DNA of 64,000 bases. It comes from DASQGA01 sp038209555 (GTDB lineage Bacteria; Actinomycetota; Thermoleophilia; Gaiellales; Gaiellaceae). The notes beneath the pieces are model-generated. The model saw nothing but the letters and a program-made list of their open reading frames with translations, ran no database searches and had not been told where the DNA came from. The translations under genes and the position numbers were made by a program. Positions 22,866 through 31,556 of this stretch are shown here, piece by piece (within the stretch, counting starts at the first letter, position 1; each line of letters begins with the position of its first letter). The stretch covers positions 42,688 through 106,687 of the forward strand of contig JBBQXP010000002.1 of NCBI GenBank assembly GCA_038209555.1, in the 5' to 3' direction.

Positions 22866-24230
22866 GTGCGCCTGGCACTCGAGATCGCGCTCGCCCGCAC
22901 GGCGGGCCGGCTCTCCCGACTGGCCGCACGCGGGGGTGGAACCACCCTGCCGGGGAAGATTCTCGCGCGAATCGACCCGGATGCGATCTCTACGCTCGCC
23001 GGTCGGCTCCCCGAAGGTGCCGCGCTCATCTCGGCGACCAACGGAAAGACCACGACCGCCTCCATGGCGGCGGAGATCCTCGGACGGCGCTTCCACCTGG
23101 CCCACAACCGCGCCGGAGCTAATCTCGTGTCTGGGGTCGCCTCGACGCTCCTCGAGACGAGGGGTGCCGCGCTAGGGCTCTTCGAGGTCGACGAAGGTGC
23201 ATTTCCCGAGATCGCCCGTCAGATCAAGCCGCGTGCTGTCTGCCTCGCAAACCTCTTTCGCGACCAGCTCGACCGCTACGGCGAGCTCGAGATCATCGCC
23301 GAGCGCTGGCGAGGCGCCGTTGAGGCGCTGCCAGAGTCGGCCATCGCGGTCGTGAACGCCGATGATCCGCTCCTAGCCAGTCTGACCTCGGCGCGGCCAC
23401 GCGTCTTCCACTTCGGCCTCGATGACCCGAGCGTCGCCCGAGAGCGTCTCCCCCACGCCGCAGATTCCAAGTACTGCGTCGTTTGTGGCGCGCCCTATGT
23501 CTACGCGGCCGCCTATGTGGGCCACCTCGGTGAGTTTCGCTGCCCGGACTGCGGTAACGCGCGGCCAACGCTGGACGTCGCCGCGCGAGACGTTCGGCTG
23601 GATGGACTCGAGAGCGCATCGTTCACGCTCGTGACGCCCGCGGGCAACCGCCTCGTGAGCGTGCGCCTCCCTGGTCTCTACAACGTCTACAACGCCCTTG
23701 CCGCAAGCGCTCTCTCGCTCGCCCTGGGCGCCGGCCTGGACGACATCGAGGCGGGTCTCGCCCGCTTCCGGGCCGCGTTCGGCCGCTTCGAGCGCATTCA
23801 GATGGGCGACCGCGCCGCGCTCATGCTGCTCATCAAGAATCCTGCGGGCGCAAATGAAGCGGTGCGAACCCTCGTCGCCGGGGGCCCGCCCCGGCATGCA
23901 GTGATCGCTCTGAACGACGAGATCGCGGACGGCCGCGACGTCTCGTGGATCTGGGACGTGGACTTCGAGCCGTTCCTCGCCGGGCTCGAGACCCTCGTTG
24001 CCACCGGCTCACGTGCCGAAGAGCTTGCGCTCCGGTTCAAGTACGGCGGACTCGACGCCGAGCGCATCGAGCTCCTGCCTGACCTTACACAGGCACTCGA
24101 TCGTGGGCTCGAGCTGACGGGGCCGGCTGGAGAGCTGGCGGTCCTGCCGACCTACACCGCGATGCTCGCTTTCCGGAAGATCATCGGAGATCGGGGTCTC
24201 GTGCGCCCGTACTGGGAGGCAGCAGCGTGA
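22866..24230 (+). CDS. murT: Lipid II isoglutaminyl synthase, MurT subunit
   Basis: 454 residues, Mur-ligase fold. The ATP loop reads SATNGKTTTASM, and a four-cysteine zinc ribbon (YCVVCGAPYV and FRCPDCGNA) is inserted in the middle domain, as in MurT. The C-terminal DUF1727-type domain carries LNDEIADGRDVSWIWDVDFE. With GatD it amidates the D-glutamate of lipid II using glutamine and ATP. It starts at GTG 22866; GGAGGGAG lies ~16 bases before. It overlaps gatD by four bases (GTGA). Confidence 0.93.
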   Translation: MRLALEIALARTAGRLSRLAARGGGTTLPGKILARIDPDAISTLAGRLPEGAALISATNGKTTTASMAAEILGRRFHLAHNRAGANLVSGVASTLLETRGAALGLFEVDEGAFPEIARQIKPRAVCLANLFRDQLDRYGELEIIAERWRGAVEALPESAIAVVNADDPLLASLTSARPRVFHFGLDDPSVARERLPHAADSKYCVVCGAPYVYAAAYVGHLGEFRCPDCGNARPTLDVAARDVRLDGLESASFTLVTPAGNRLVSVRLPGLYNVYNALAASALSLALGAGLDDIEAGLARFRAAFGRFERIQMGDRAALMLLIKNPAGANEAVRTLVAGGPPRHAVIALNDEIADGRDVSWIWDVDFEPFLAGLETLVATGSRAEELALRFKYGGLDAERIELLPDLTQALDRGLELTGPAGELAVLPTYTAMLAFRKIIGDRGLVRPYWEAAA

Positions 24231-24979
24231 AAGTCGTCGTCGGACATCTCTATCCGGACCACCTGAACATCTACGCAGACCGCGGAAACATGGCAGTCCT
24301 GGCACGTCGGGCCGGATGGCGCGGGATCGAACTGGAGATCTGCGGGATCGGCCCAGGGCAGGCGGTCGATCCGGCGGCCTACGACCTGCTCTACATCGGG
24401 GGAGGGCAGGATCGCGAGCAGGCTCTGATCGCCCCTGACCTGGCCGGGCATGCCGAGGGCATCGAAGCGGCGCTGGCGGGTGGAGCAGCGCTTCTGGCTG
24501 TTTGCGGGGGCTACCAGCTCCTGGGCCGCTCGTATCTCGACCGTTCGGGGGAGGAGCTTCCGGGCGCCGGTGTTTTCGACCTGTGGACGGTTGCCGGAGA
24601 GCGACGCATGATCGGCGACGTTCTGCTCGACTGCGAGCTCGTGCCCGGGGAGCGGCGGACACTCGCCGGGTTCGAGAACCACGCCGGGCGGACGATCCTC
24701 GGCGACGGAGCGGTGCCCCTGGGGCGCGTCGTCGCAGGGTTCGGAAACGACGGCGAAAGCGGTTACGAAGGCTGCCGTCGTGGGCGGGCGCTCGGGACCT
24801 ACCTGCACGGGCCGCTGCTTCCGCGGAACCCCTGGCTCGCCGACTGGCTCCTGGCACAGGCGCTGGCGCGGAAGACCGGTGACGCTCCGAATCTCGATCC
24901 GCTGCCGGACGAGCTGGAGGGACGAGCACAGCGAGTCGCTGCCGATCGTGCCCGCGAGCGCGGCGGGCGCTGGCAGTAG
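24227..24979 (+). CDS. gatD: Lipid II isoglutaminyl synthase, GatD glutaminase subunit
   Basis: 250 residues, class-I CobB/CobQ-like glutaminase. The nucleophile motif is LLAVCGGYQLLG and the catalytic histidine is in GTYLHGPLLPRNP. It releases ammonia that MurT adds to lipid II. Its length and pairing with murT are normal. Peptidoglycan amidation of this kind usually goes with DAP- or Lys-type walls in Gram-positives; dap genes occur elsewhere in this window. Confidence 0.93.
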   Translation: MKVVVGHLYPDHLNIYADRGNMAVLARRAGWRGIELEICGIGPGQAVDPAAYDLLYIGGGQDREQALIAPDLAGHAEGIEAALAGGAALLAVCGGYQLLGRSYLDRSGEELPGAGVFDLWTVAGERRMIGDVLLDCELVPGERRTLAGFENHAGRTILGDGAVPLGRVVAGFGNDGESGYEGCRRGRALGTYLHGPLLPRNPWLADWLLAQALARKTGDAPNLDPLPDELEGRAQRVAADRARERGGRWQ

Positions 24980-25074
24980 CCGTAGCGCGGTGCCGGTCTC
25001 ACAGGTGGACCCAGCCTCCTCCCTCCTTAGATGCTAGCCGCGAAGGCCGCCCGGGTGATGCGCAATCTGCGCCA

Positions 25075-25527
25075 TCAGGGAGCCCAGAGTGAGCCGAGGT
25101 ACACAACGGGGTCCCCGGGCTGCCAGCGCGCCAGGAACCGTTGGATCGGGGGGTGCACGCTCAGGCCGTCGAGCTCGTCCAGATCGAAGAGGCGATGCCC
25201 GCGGACGGCCGCGTCACGCGAGGTCACAGCCTCGAGCGAGCGCCCTCCGAGGAAGCCGGCGAAAATGATGTTCACGACGTGCTTCGAGCGCGCGGTGCGC
25301 GGCGCGATCGAGTCCACGATGGCCACCGGGCCCTCGAGAGGCAGGATCTCCTCGATACCACATTCCTCCTTCAGCTCTCGCTGCAGCGCGTCTGCAAGGC
25401 TCTCGCCCACCTGGACTCCCCCGCCCGGCAGAAGCCAGTTATCGCGCCCGTCCTTTTGATGGCGGCAGAGGAGGATCTTCTCTTCGCGCCGGAGGATCGC
25501 GCACACCCGGATTCGCGGCTCCATCAA
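25075..25527 (-). CDS. Nudix hydrolase
   Basis: 150 residues with an intact Nudix box: GGGVQVGESL followed by RELKEECGI (G-x5-E-x7-REUxEExGU). The substrate is a nucleoside diphosphate derivative, not predictable further. Its start overlaps the end of dut by four bases, so it is probably co-transcribed and may serve nucleotide pool clean-up. The 95-base gap to gatD holds a short imperfect hairpin and no gene. Confidence 0.9.
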   Translation of the reverse strand: MMEPRIRVCAILRREEKILLCRHQKDGRDNWLLPGGGVQVGESLADALQRELKEECGIEEILPLEGPVAIVDSIAPRTARSKHVVNIIFAGFLGGRSLEAVTSRDAAVRGHRLFDLDELDGLSVHPPIQRFLARWQPGDPVVYLGSLWAP

Positions 25528-25961
25528 CTGCCTTCCGACGAGCCAAAGCCTCGCTCGCCACGCTCGCTCTCGGGGAGCTCCTCGACTTCCGTCGGTCGAA
25601 CGGCGGCGACCGGCAGTACGACAAGCTGTGCCACACGCTCCCCCGCTTCAGCCTTGAACGTGTGCTCCCGATCCGTGTTCAGAAGACAGACTTTGAGCTC
25701 GCCGCGATATCCGGAATCGATGAGCCCTGGTGCATTCACGATCGTGATTCCGTGCCGTGCCGCGAGCCCCGAACGAGGCTGTACGAAGCCCGCATGCCCG
25801 GATGGAATGGCAATAGAAAGCCCGGTGGAGATGAGCTTCCGCTCCCCGGGAGCGAGCTCGAAGCGCTCGCACGCAGCGAGATCCAGCCCAGCGTCGCCCT
25901 CGTAGGCGCGGTCCGGGAGTCTCGCCTCGGGGCGAAGCCTCCGAACTGGTAGCTCGGTCAC
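25524..25961 (-). CDS. dut: dUTP diphosphatase
   Basis: 145 residues with the trimeric dUTPase motifs in order: DAGLDLAA, PRSGLAARHGI, IDSGYRGELKV, RVAQLVVLPV and the C-terminal glycine-rich RGFGSSE arm that closes over the site. It makes dUMP and keeps uracil out of DNA. It starts at GTG overlapping the hflX stop (GTGA). Confidence 0.96.
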   Translation of the reverse strand: MTELPVRRLRPEARLPDRAYEGDAGLDLAACERFELAPGERKLISTGLSIAIPSGHAGFVQPRSGLAARHGITIVNAPGLIDSGYRGELKVCLLNTDREHTFKAEAGERVAQLVVLPVAAVRPTEVEELPESERGERGFGSSEGS

Positions 25962-27262
25962 GCCTGCGTTGCCCGCGCCGGGCTCTCTGCGACCAGATAG
26001 GGCGCAAACCGAGCAGCGTCGCCGCGCGGAAGCCGTGCCACCACCAGCACGCCATCTGGGCGATCGACGCGTTCCTCGATCGGCGCCCCGAGCCCGTAGA
26101 GCTCGGCCAGGACGTTTCCTTCGCCGTGGGGAATGAGCATTCGCACGCGTTCGAAGCGGCCCGAGAACCGCTGCGCAATGCGCGCTCTGAGCTCGGCAAG
26201 GCCCTCGCCCGTGGCGGCCGAGACCTGAATCGAACCGGGGAAGCGGTTCGCAAGCCGGCGGCGCCGGAGCGGGTCGACGCGATCGATCTTGTTCAGCACG
26301 AACTCGACCGGAAGCTCGGACGCCCCGATCTCGCGCAGCACAGAATCGACGGCCTCGACCAGTTCCTCCAAGCTTTCGTCCGTCCTGGACGCATCCGCAA
26401 CGTGCAGGATGAGGTCGGAGAACAGGGTTTCCTCCAGGGTCGCTGCGAAGCCCTGCACCAGCTGATGCGGGAGCCTTCGGATGAATCCGACCGTGTCGAT
26501 GATGAGGTACCGCCGGCCTTCTTGCTCGAAGCCGCGCGTCGTTGGATCAAGCGTCTCGAAGAGGCGATCGTTGACGGATACATCCGCTCCGGTGAGCGCA
26601 TTCAGGAGAGTCGACTTGCCAGCGTTCGTGTATCCGGCAAGAGAGACCACCGGCGTCTCCCCAGACTGGCGGTGCTTTCGCTGCGTCTCCCGACCCCGCC
26701 CCAGCCGTCGCAGGCGCTCGCGGAGAACCCCGATACGTCGGCGGGCCAGCCGTCGGTCGGTCTCGAGCTGCGATTCGCCAGGCCCCCGGGTACCGATTCC
26801 CCCGCCGAGGCGCTCCAGGTGCTGCCACAAGCCTCGCATGCGCGGCAGGTTGTATTCGAGTTGTGCCAGCTCGACCTGCAGCTTTCCCTCGGCCGTGACG
26901 GCGTGCTGCGCGAAGATGTCCAGGATGAGCTGGGTGCGGTCGACGACCCGCAGCTTGAACTCGTCCTCGAGGCGCCGCTGCTGACCGGGGTCCAGGTCGT
27001 CGTCGATGACGACCGACTCGGCCTCAGCCTCGGCGACCGCGGCTTTCAGTTCGACGAGCTTTCCCTTCCCGACGTAGGTCCGTGCATCCGGTGACGGGCG
27101 GCGCTGCACGAGCTCACCGACCGGTTGAACGCCGGCGGTCCGAAGCAGCTCGCGAAGCTCGCCCAGCTCCTCCTCGGCGTCGGCTCCCTGCGGCAGGACC
27201 GCGACGAGGAAGCCTCGCTCGGGCTCCGCCCCCGGTGCGGGGTCGGGCTGGTGTGGACTCAC
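25958..27262 (-). CDS. hflX: GTPase HflX
   Basis: 434 residues. An N-terminal HflX domain (~20-180) contains TYVGKGKLVEL and a helical linker, followed by a GTPase domain: AGYTNAGKSTLLNAL (G1), DTVGFI (G3) and LNKID (G4), and a C-terminal cap. HflX splits stalled ribosomes, notably after heat or antibiotic stress. Translation starts at GTG. It is followed by dut and the Nudix gene in one overlapping run. Confidence 0.95.
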   Translation of the reverse strand: MSPHQPDPAPGAEPERGFLVAVLPQGADAEEELGELRELLRTAGVQPVGELVQRRPSPDARTYVGKGKLVELKAAVAEAEAESVVIDDDLDPGQQRRLEDEFKLRVVDRTQLILDIFAQHAVTAEGKLQVELAQLEYNLPRMRGLWQHLERLGGGIGTRGPGESQLETDRRLARRRIGVLRERLRRLGRGRETQRKHRQSGETPVVSLAGYTNAGKSTLLNALTGADVSVNDRLFETLDPTTRGFEQEGRRYLIIDTVGFIRRLPHQLVQGFAATLEETLFSDLILHVADASRTDESLEELVEAVDSVLREIGASELPVEFVLNKIDRVDPLRRRRLANRFPGSIQVSAATGEGLAELRARIAQRFSGRFERVRMLIPHGEGNVLAELYGLGAPIEERVDRPDGVLVVARLPRGDAARFAPYLVAESPARATQA

Positions 27263-27269
27263 GCTGAGA

Positions 27270-28445
27270 TTATGCCCGGGCGCTGATGTCGAGCGAAGAC
27301 GCGATCCTGCTCGCAGCCTCCTCGAGCCGGTCGTCGGGAACGGTCAGGGAGATCCGCACGAAGCCTTCCCCGCTCGGTCCGAATGAGGGGCCGGGCGAGA
27401 CGACGACGCCCGCTTCCTCCAGGATGAGCTCGGTGAAGCTGGCCGACGACTGGCCCTCCGGGACGCCAACCCAGATATACGGGGTCGCTTGCGGTGGCTT
27501 TGCCGGGAGGCCGATGGCCGTGAGCGCGCCCACCATGAGATCGCGGCGACGCCGGTAGATCTCCGACATCTCCTTGGGAAACGAGCGTGCCTCCCGGAGC
27601 GCGGCGACACCCGCCATCTGAATCGCCTCGAACATCCCCGAGTCGAGGTTTGTCTTGAGTTGCCGGTATCGCTCGACAACATCGTGGTTGCCGGCGATCC
27701 AGCCGATGCGCCAGCCCGTCAGGTTCCAACCCTTGGAGAGGGAGAAGATCTCGGCCCCAACCTCTCGGGCGCCGGGAGTCTCGAGAAAGCTCGGGGGTCG
27801 ATGGCCGTCGAACGCCAGCTCGGTGTACGACGCGTCATGGATGACAATGAGGTCGTGCGTCCGGGCGAACTCCACCGCTTCCTCGAAGCAGCCCACGCCG
27901 ACCGTGGCGCCGGTGGGGTTGTTGGGGTAGTTCAAGAAGAGGAGGTTCGCGACCGCGCAAACCTCGCCAGGAATGCCCGCCAGATCCGGCATGAAGCGTT
28001 GTGAGGGCACGAGCGGCAAGTAATGCACCGACGCTCCGGCGAACACCGGGCCGGAGGTGTAGGGCGGATAGCCCGGCTCGGGAGATAGACAGACGTCGCC
28101 GGGATCGAGGCAGGCAAGGGCGACGTGGGCCACTCCCTCCTTCCCCCCCAACACAGGCATCGCTTCCGTGTCCGGATCAATGTCGACGCCAAAGCGATCC
28201 GCGTAGAACTCCGCGACGGCTTCGCGGAAAACCGGAAGCCCCTGGTTCGTCGGGTATCGGTGCGTCGTGGGATCGGCAACCGCGCGCTGCATGGCCTCGA
28301 CCACAGGAGCAGGGCTCGGAAGGTCGGGGTCACCGATTCCGAGACTGATGACGTCGATTCCGGAGGCTCGCCTCTCGGCGATCTTCCGCTCGAGCTCCGC
28401 GAAGAGATAGGGCGGGACCGCGTCGAGGCGGCGAGCGAACCTCAC
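27270..28445 (-). CDS. LL-diaminopimelate-type aminotransferase (class I/II PLP)
   Basis: 391 residues. Motifs are LGIGDPDLPSP, YPTNQGLPVFREAV, LNYPNNPTG, HDASYTELAF and the PLP-lysine segment FSLSKGWNLTGWRIGW. This matches the DapL2/aspartate aminotransferase-like class that makes LL-diaminopimelate from tetrahydrodipicolinate, or the DapC succinylated route. Its GTG start overlaps the dapF stop (GTGA at 28442-28445), which favours a role in lysine/DAP synthesis. A general aminotransferase remains possible. Confidence 0.85.
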   Translation of the reverse strand: MRFARRLDAVPPYLFAELERKIAERRASGIDVISLGIGDPDLPSPAPVVEAMQRAVADPTTHRYPTNQGLPVFREAVAEFYADRFGVDIDPDTEAMPVLGGKEGVAHVALACLDPGDVCLSPEPGYPPYTSGPVFAGASVHYLPLVPSQRFMPDLAGIPGEVCAVANLLFLNYPNNPTGATVGVGCFEEAVEFARTHDLIVIHDASYTELAFDGHRPPSFLETPGAREVGAEIFSLSKGWNLTGWRIGWIAGNHDVVERYRQLKTNLDSGMFEAIQMAGVAALREARSFPKEMSEIYRRRRDLMVGALTAIGLPAKPPQATPYIWVGVPEGQSSASFTELILEEAGVVVSPGPSFGPSGEGFVRISLTVPDDRLEEAASRIASSLDISARA

Positions 28446-29236
28446 GCCCCAAGTTCCTCGAGGAGCTCCGCTGCCACAGTGCCCGTGCAGATCTCCTGTG
28501 CGGGACCGGTCAGGCGCGCGCTCATCTGTCCGTCCAGCTCGACTACCAGTTCGCCTCCCGCGAGATGAACGGTGACGGGACTTTCGCACCAGCCTCGCGC
28601 CACGGCGGCGCCTGCGACAGCACAGGCACTTGTGCCGGACGAAAGAGTCTCCCCGGCGCCGCGCTCCCACACGGCCACAACCGCGTCGCCCGGGGAGTCG
28701 ATGCGCACGAGCTGCACATTCGTCCGCTCAGGAAAGCGGGGATGGTTCTCTACCAGCGGGCCGAGCCGCAGGAGCTCCGCGCGCTCGGGATCTCTCCGCA
28801 TGACCGCGTGCGGGTTGCCGACGTGGACGGGCGTGAACTCGAGCGCCAGTCCGTCGACCTCGAGCTCCTCAGGATCGCCAACCTCCACGCGCCCCATCTG
28901 GGTCTCTACCTGGAGCCCTCCTCGCATCGTTGCAGTGACTTCCCGAGGGCCGACCCTCACCCTGACCTCGTTCTGTCCCGTCTTCCGAGCCAGCCAACGA
29001 GCAGCGATCCGCGTCCCGTTTCCCGAGAGCTCGGCCGTCGAGCCGTCCGGGTTCCAGATCACGATGTCCATGCTCGCGCCGGAGACAGAGGTCACCTCGA
29101 GGATCCCGTCCGATCCGATGCCAAAGTGGTAGTCACAGAGCCGCTGGACGACCCGAGCCTCCAGCGGCCCGCCAGCCTCAGCCCGCTCGATGAGCAGGTA
29201 ATCGTTGCCGAGTCCGTGCCACTTCGAGAATCTCAT
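28442..29236 (-). CDS. dapF: Diaminopimelate epimerase homologue lacking both catalytic cysteines
   Basis: 264 residues with the DapF fold and many substrate-binding residues: KWHGLGNDY, WNPDGS, VGNPHAV, FPERTNVQ and ERGAGET. The two catalytic cysteines are missing: the usual NGARC/NGTRC reads SGNGTRIAARW, and the usual ETxACGxGACA reads ETLSSGTSACA. DapF converts LL- to meso-DAP through those two thiols. The only cysteine near the second site is four residues on. Start ATG 29236 gives the conserved N-terminus and overlaps miaA by 59 bases. It may be a variant epimerase or a non-catalytic binder. Confidence 0.85.
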   Translation of the reverse strand: MRFSKWHGLGNDYLLIERAEAGGPLEARVVQRLCDYHFGIGSDGILEVTSVSGASMDIVIWNPDGSTAELSGNGTRIAARWLARKTGQNEVRVRVGPREVTATMRGGLQVETQMGRVEVGDPEELEVDGLALEFTPVHVGNPHAVMRRDPERAELLRLGPLVENHPRFPERTNVQLVRIDSPGDAVVAVWERGAGETLSSGTSACAVAGAAVARGWCESPVTVHLAGGELVVELDGQMSARLTGPAQEICTGTVAAELLEELGA

Positions 29237-30122
29237 CGGCGATCTCGCCAGGGGGGCGATCGGCGGATAGGCTAACGATGCCCGGAATCCTGCGCATCCA
29301 CTTACGCTGATACGCGGCGTACCGCGTCGTCCTGGCCACGAGTCCATCGATCGCTTCGCTGCGGGGTAGCTCGGCAACCTCACGCAGTCCGATGACCTGG
29401 GCTGCGGTAGCGGAGATGGTGCCGGCGAGCGCTCGGCGTACTTCCTCCTCGACGCCGCGATCGAACATTTGGTGGGCACGCAGGACGATGCGCTTCCCTA
29501 GCAGCTCCCTCGGCACGTCGAGGCCGAAGACGACTGTTGGATGCCGGACGTCCTCGGACCAGAGCTTGTTTTCCACCGGGGCGAGCGAACCTCCCGACTC
29601 GGCCAGCTCAAGCGCGCGAACGACTCTCCTCCTGTCGTTTGCATGAATGCCCGACGCGGCGCGAGGATCGCGGTTGCGGAGCACCGCATGGGCCTCTTCA
29701 GGCCCGAGTCGCTCGTAGAGCTTTTCGATCCGCTCGCGGGCTCCCGGCTCGGGCGCGGGCGGCAGCCCGAGCTCGGTGAGAGCCGCCCGCAGATAGAGAC
29801 CCGTTCCCCCGACCACCACGGCAGTCCGTGCGGCCGCGCGAGCCTCGTCGACGACTTCGTGGGCCAATGTCGCATACTCGCCGACAGAAGCCTCGTGGTC
29901 GAGCTCCCAGATCCCAACCAGCCTCGTCGGCTCCTGAGGCTGGTTCGTCAGGATCGCAAGCCCCCGGTACGCCTGCATCGAGTCGGACGACACGAGCTCT
30001 GCCGGGACCCGTTCGGCAATCGCACTTGCGACCGCGCTCTTTCCCGTCGCGGTGGCGCCGAAGATCGCGATCACGGGAAGGCCGGCCCGGCCGTTGCTCA
30101 CTTCGCTGTCCGTTCGGGGCAC
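29178..30122 (-). CDS. miaA: tRNA dimethylallyltransferase
   Basis: 314 residues. P-loop GATATGKSAVA, then SSDSMQAYRG and VVVGGTGLYLRA, all diagnostic of MiaA, which adds a dimethylallyl group to A37 of tRNAs reading UNN codons. The C-terminal helices include YAAYQRKWMRR. It lies after miaB on the same strand, and MiaB methylthiolates the same base. The 3' end overlaps dapF by 59 bases. Confidence 0.95.
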   Translation of the reverse strand: MPRTDSEVSNGRAGLPVIAIFGATATGKSAVASAIAERVPAELVSSDSMQAYRGLAILTNQPQEPTRLVGIWELDHEASVGEYATLAHEVVDEARAAARTAVVVGGTGLYLRAALTELGLPPAPEPGARERIEKLYERLGPEEAHAVLRNRDPRAASGIHANDRRRVVRALELAESGGSLAPVENKLWSEDVRHPTVVFGLDVPRELLGKRIVLRAHQMFDRGVEEEVRRALAGTISATAAQVIGLREVAELPRSEAIDGLVARTTRYAAYQRKWMRRIPGIVSLSADRPPGEIADEILEVARTRQRLPAHRAG

Positions 30123-30208
30123 CCCAACCCACCACCCACTTTCGATCGTAGCCGGGAAAACCGCGCGTCTGGCGCGCGCACAGTGCCCAGAATGTGCCCC
30201 GTTCGTGT

Positions 30209-31528
30209 CTAGGCAGCCACGAGCGCGGTCTCGGTGCCCCGAAGCGTCGTCGACGTCGCACCTTCGATGCGGACGGCGGCCAGCTGCCCTGCGCAGGCTC
30301 TGCCGTGGAAGTTGACCGTGGTGTTCCGACGCGTCTTGCCCCTCAGGATGCAGGGATCCGTGCGGCTCGGACCCTCCACGAGAACCTCTTCGACGCGGCC
30401 GACGCGGTCTGTGTTTCGGCTCGCGGCGACGCGCTGGACGACCTCGACGAGCCGCTGGATTCGCTCGCCCTTCCTTTCTTCTGGCACTTGGTCGGGCATC
30501 GAGGCGGCCTCCGTGCCTCGGCGCGGGCTGAAGACGAACGTGAAGGCGCCGTCGAAGCCGACCTCCTCGACAGCCTCGAGGGTCTCATCGAAGTCTCGCT
30601 CGGTCTCGCCTGGGAACCCGACGATGAGGTCGGTCGTCAATGCAAGATCGGGAATTGCCGCGCGCATCCTCTCGACAAGAGCGAGATAGCGCTCCCGGGA
30701 GTAGGTCCGTCGCATCGCTTTCAGGAGCCGCGTTGAGCCTGACTGGAGCGGCAGGTGGGCGTGCTCGCAAACGGCTGCGCACTCGGCCATCGCAGCAATG
30801 ACCTCCTCGCGGAAGTCCTTGGGGTGCGGGCTCGTGAAACGAATCCGGTCGATCCCTTCGACCGAGTCGACGGCCCGCAGAAGCTCGCCGAACTCAGTTC
30901 GAATGTCGGGAACGAGATCGCGCCCCCAGGAGTTCACGTTCTGGCCCAGCAGCGTGACCTCTCTGACCCCGTCCGCAGCAAGCGAGGTGACCTCCGCGAG
31001 GATGTCTCCAGGTCGCCTGCTCTGCTCCCGCCCCCGGACGGACGGCACGATGCAGTACGAGCATTTCGAGTTGCAGCCCATCGAGATCTGGAGCCAGGCC
31101 TGATGCCTCCGTTCACGACGAGCCGGGAGGTCGCCGGCGAAGCTGTCCCAGCTGGCGAAGCGACCCCTGGGTGCCTCTCCCCCGACTCCGATCCATTCCG
31201 CTAGGTGAGGGATGGAGCCTGGCCCGAAGGCGACGTCGACGCAAGGGTAGAGCTCGAACAACCGCTCGCGTTGCGCCTCGGCATAGCAACCGCCGACTGC
31301 GAGCACCTTGCTCTGGTCAGCCTCCTTCAACGCCCGTGCCTGCTCCAGGTGGGCCACGAACCGCTGATCGGGCTTTTCGCGGATCGTGCACGTGTTGAAG
31401 ACGATGACATCTGCCTCTTGCTGGGACGGCGCTTCACCGAGGCCGATCGATTCCAGCATGCCTTTGATCCGCTCCGAGTCGTGGGCGTTCATCTGGCATC
31501 CGAACGTCGTAACGTGGTAGCGCTTCAC
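30209..31528 (-). CDS. miaB: tRNA-2-methylthio-N6-dimethylallyladenosine synthase
   Basis: 439 residues: N-terminal MTTase domain (VTTFGCQMNAHDSE, NTCTIREKP, GGCYAE), radical-SAM domain with CxxxCxxC (MGCNSKCSYCIVP) and C-terminal TRAM domain. The two Fe-S clusters should therefore be complete. It converts i6A37 to ms2i6A37 after MiaA. The 86-base gap before miaA holds no gene. Confidence 0.96.
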   Translation of the reverse strand: MKRYHVTTFGCQMNAHDSERIKGMLESIGLGEAPSQQEADVIVFNTCTIREKPDQRFVAHLEQARALKEADQSKVLAVGGCYAEAQRERLFELYPCVDVAFGPGSIPHLAEWIGVGGEAPRGRFASWDSFAGDLPARRERRHQAWLQISMGCNSKCSYCIVPSVRGREQSRRPGDILAEVTSLAADGVREVTLLGQNVNSWGRDLVPDIRTEFGELLRAVDSVEGIDRIRFTSPHPKDFREEVIAAMAECAAVCEHAHLPLQSGSTRLLKAMRRTYSRERYLALVERMRAAIPDLALTTDLIVGFPGETERDFDETLEAVEEVGFDGAFTFVFSPRRGTEAASMPDQVPEERKGERIQRLVEVVQRVAASRNTDRVGRVEEVLVEGPSRTDPCILRGKTRRNTTVNFHGRACAGQLAAVRIEGATSTTLRGTETALVAA

Positions 31529-31556
31529 GGCCTTCTAGGGTAACCGCCCTTCCAGC

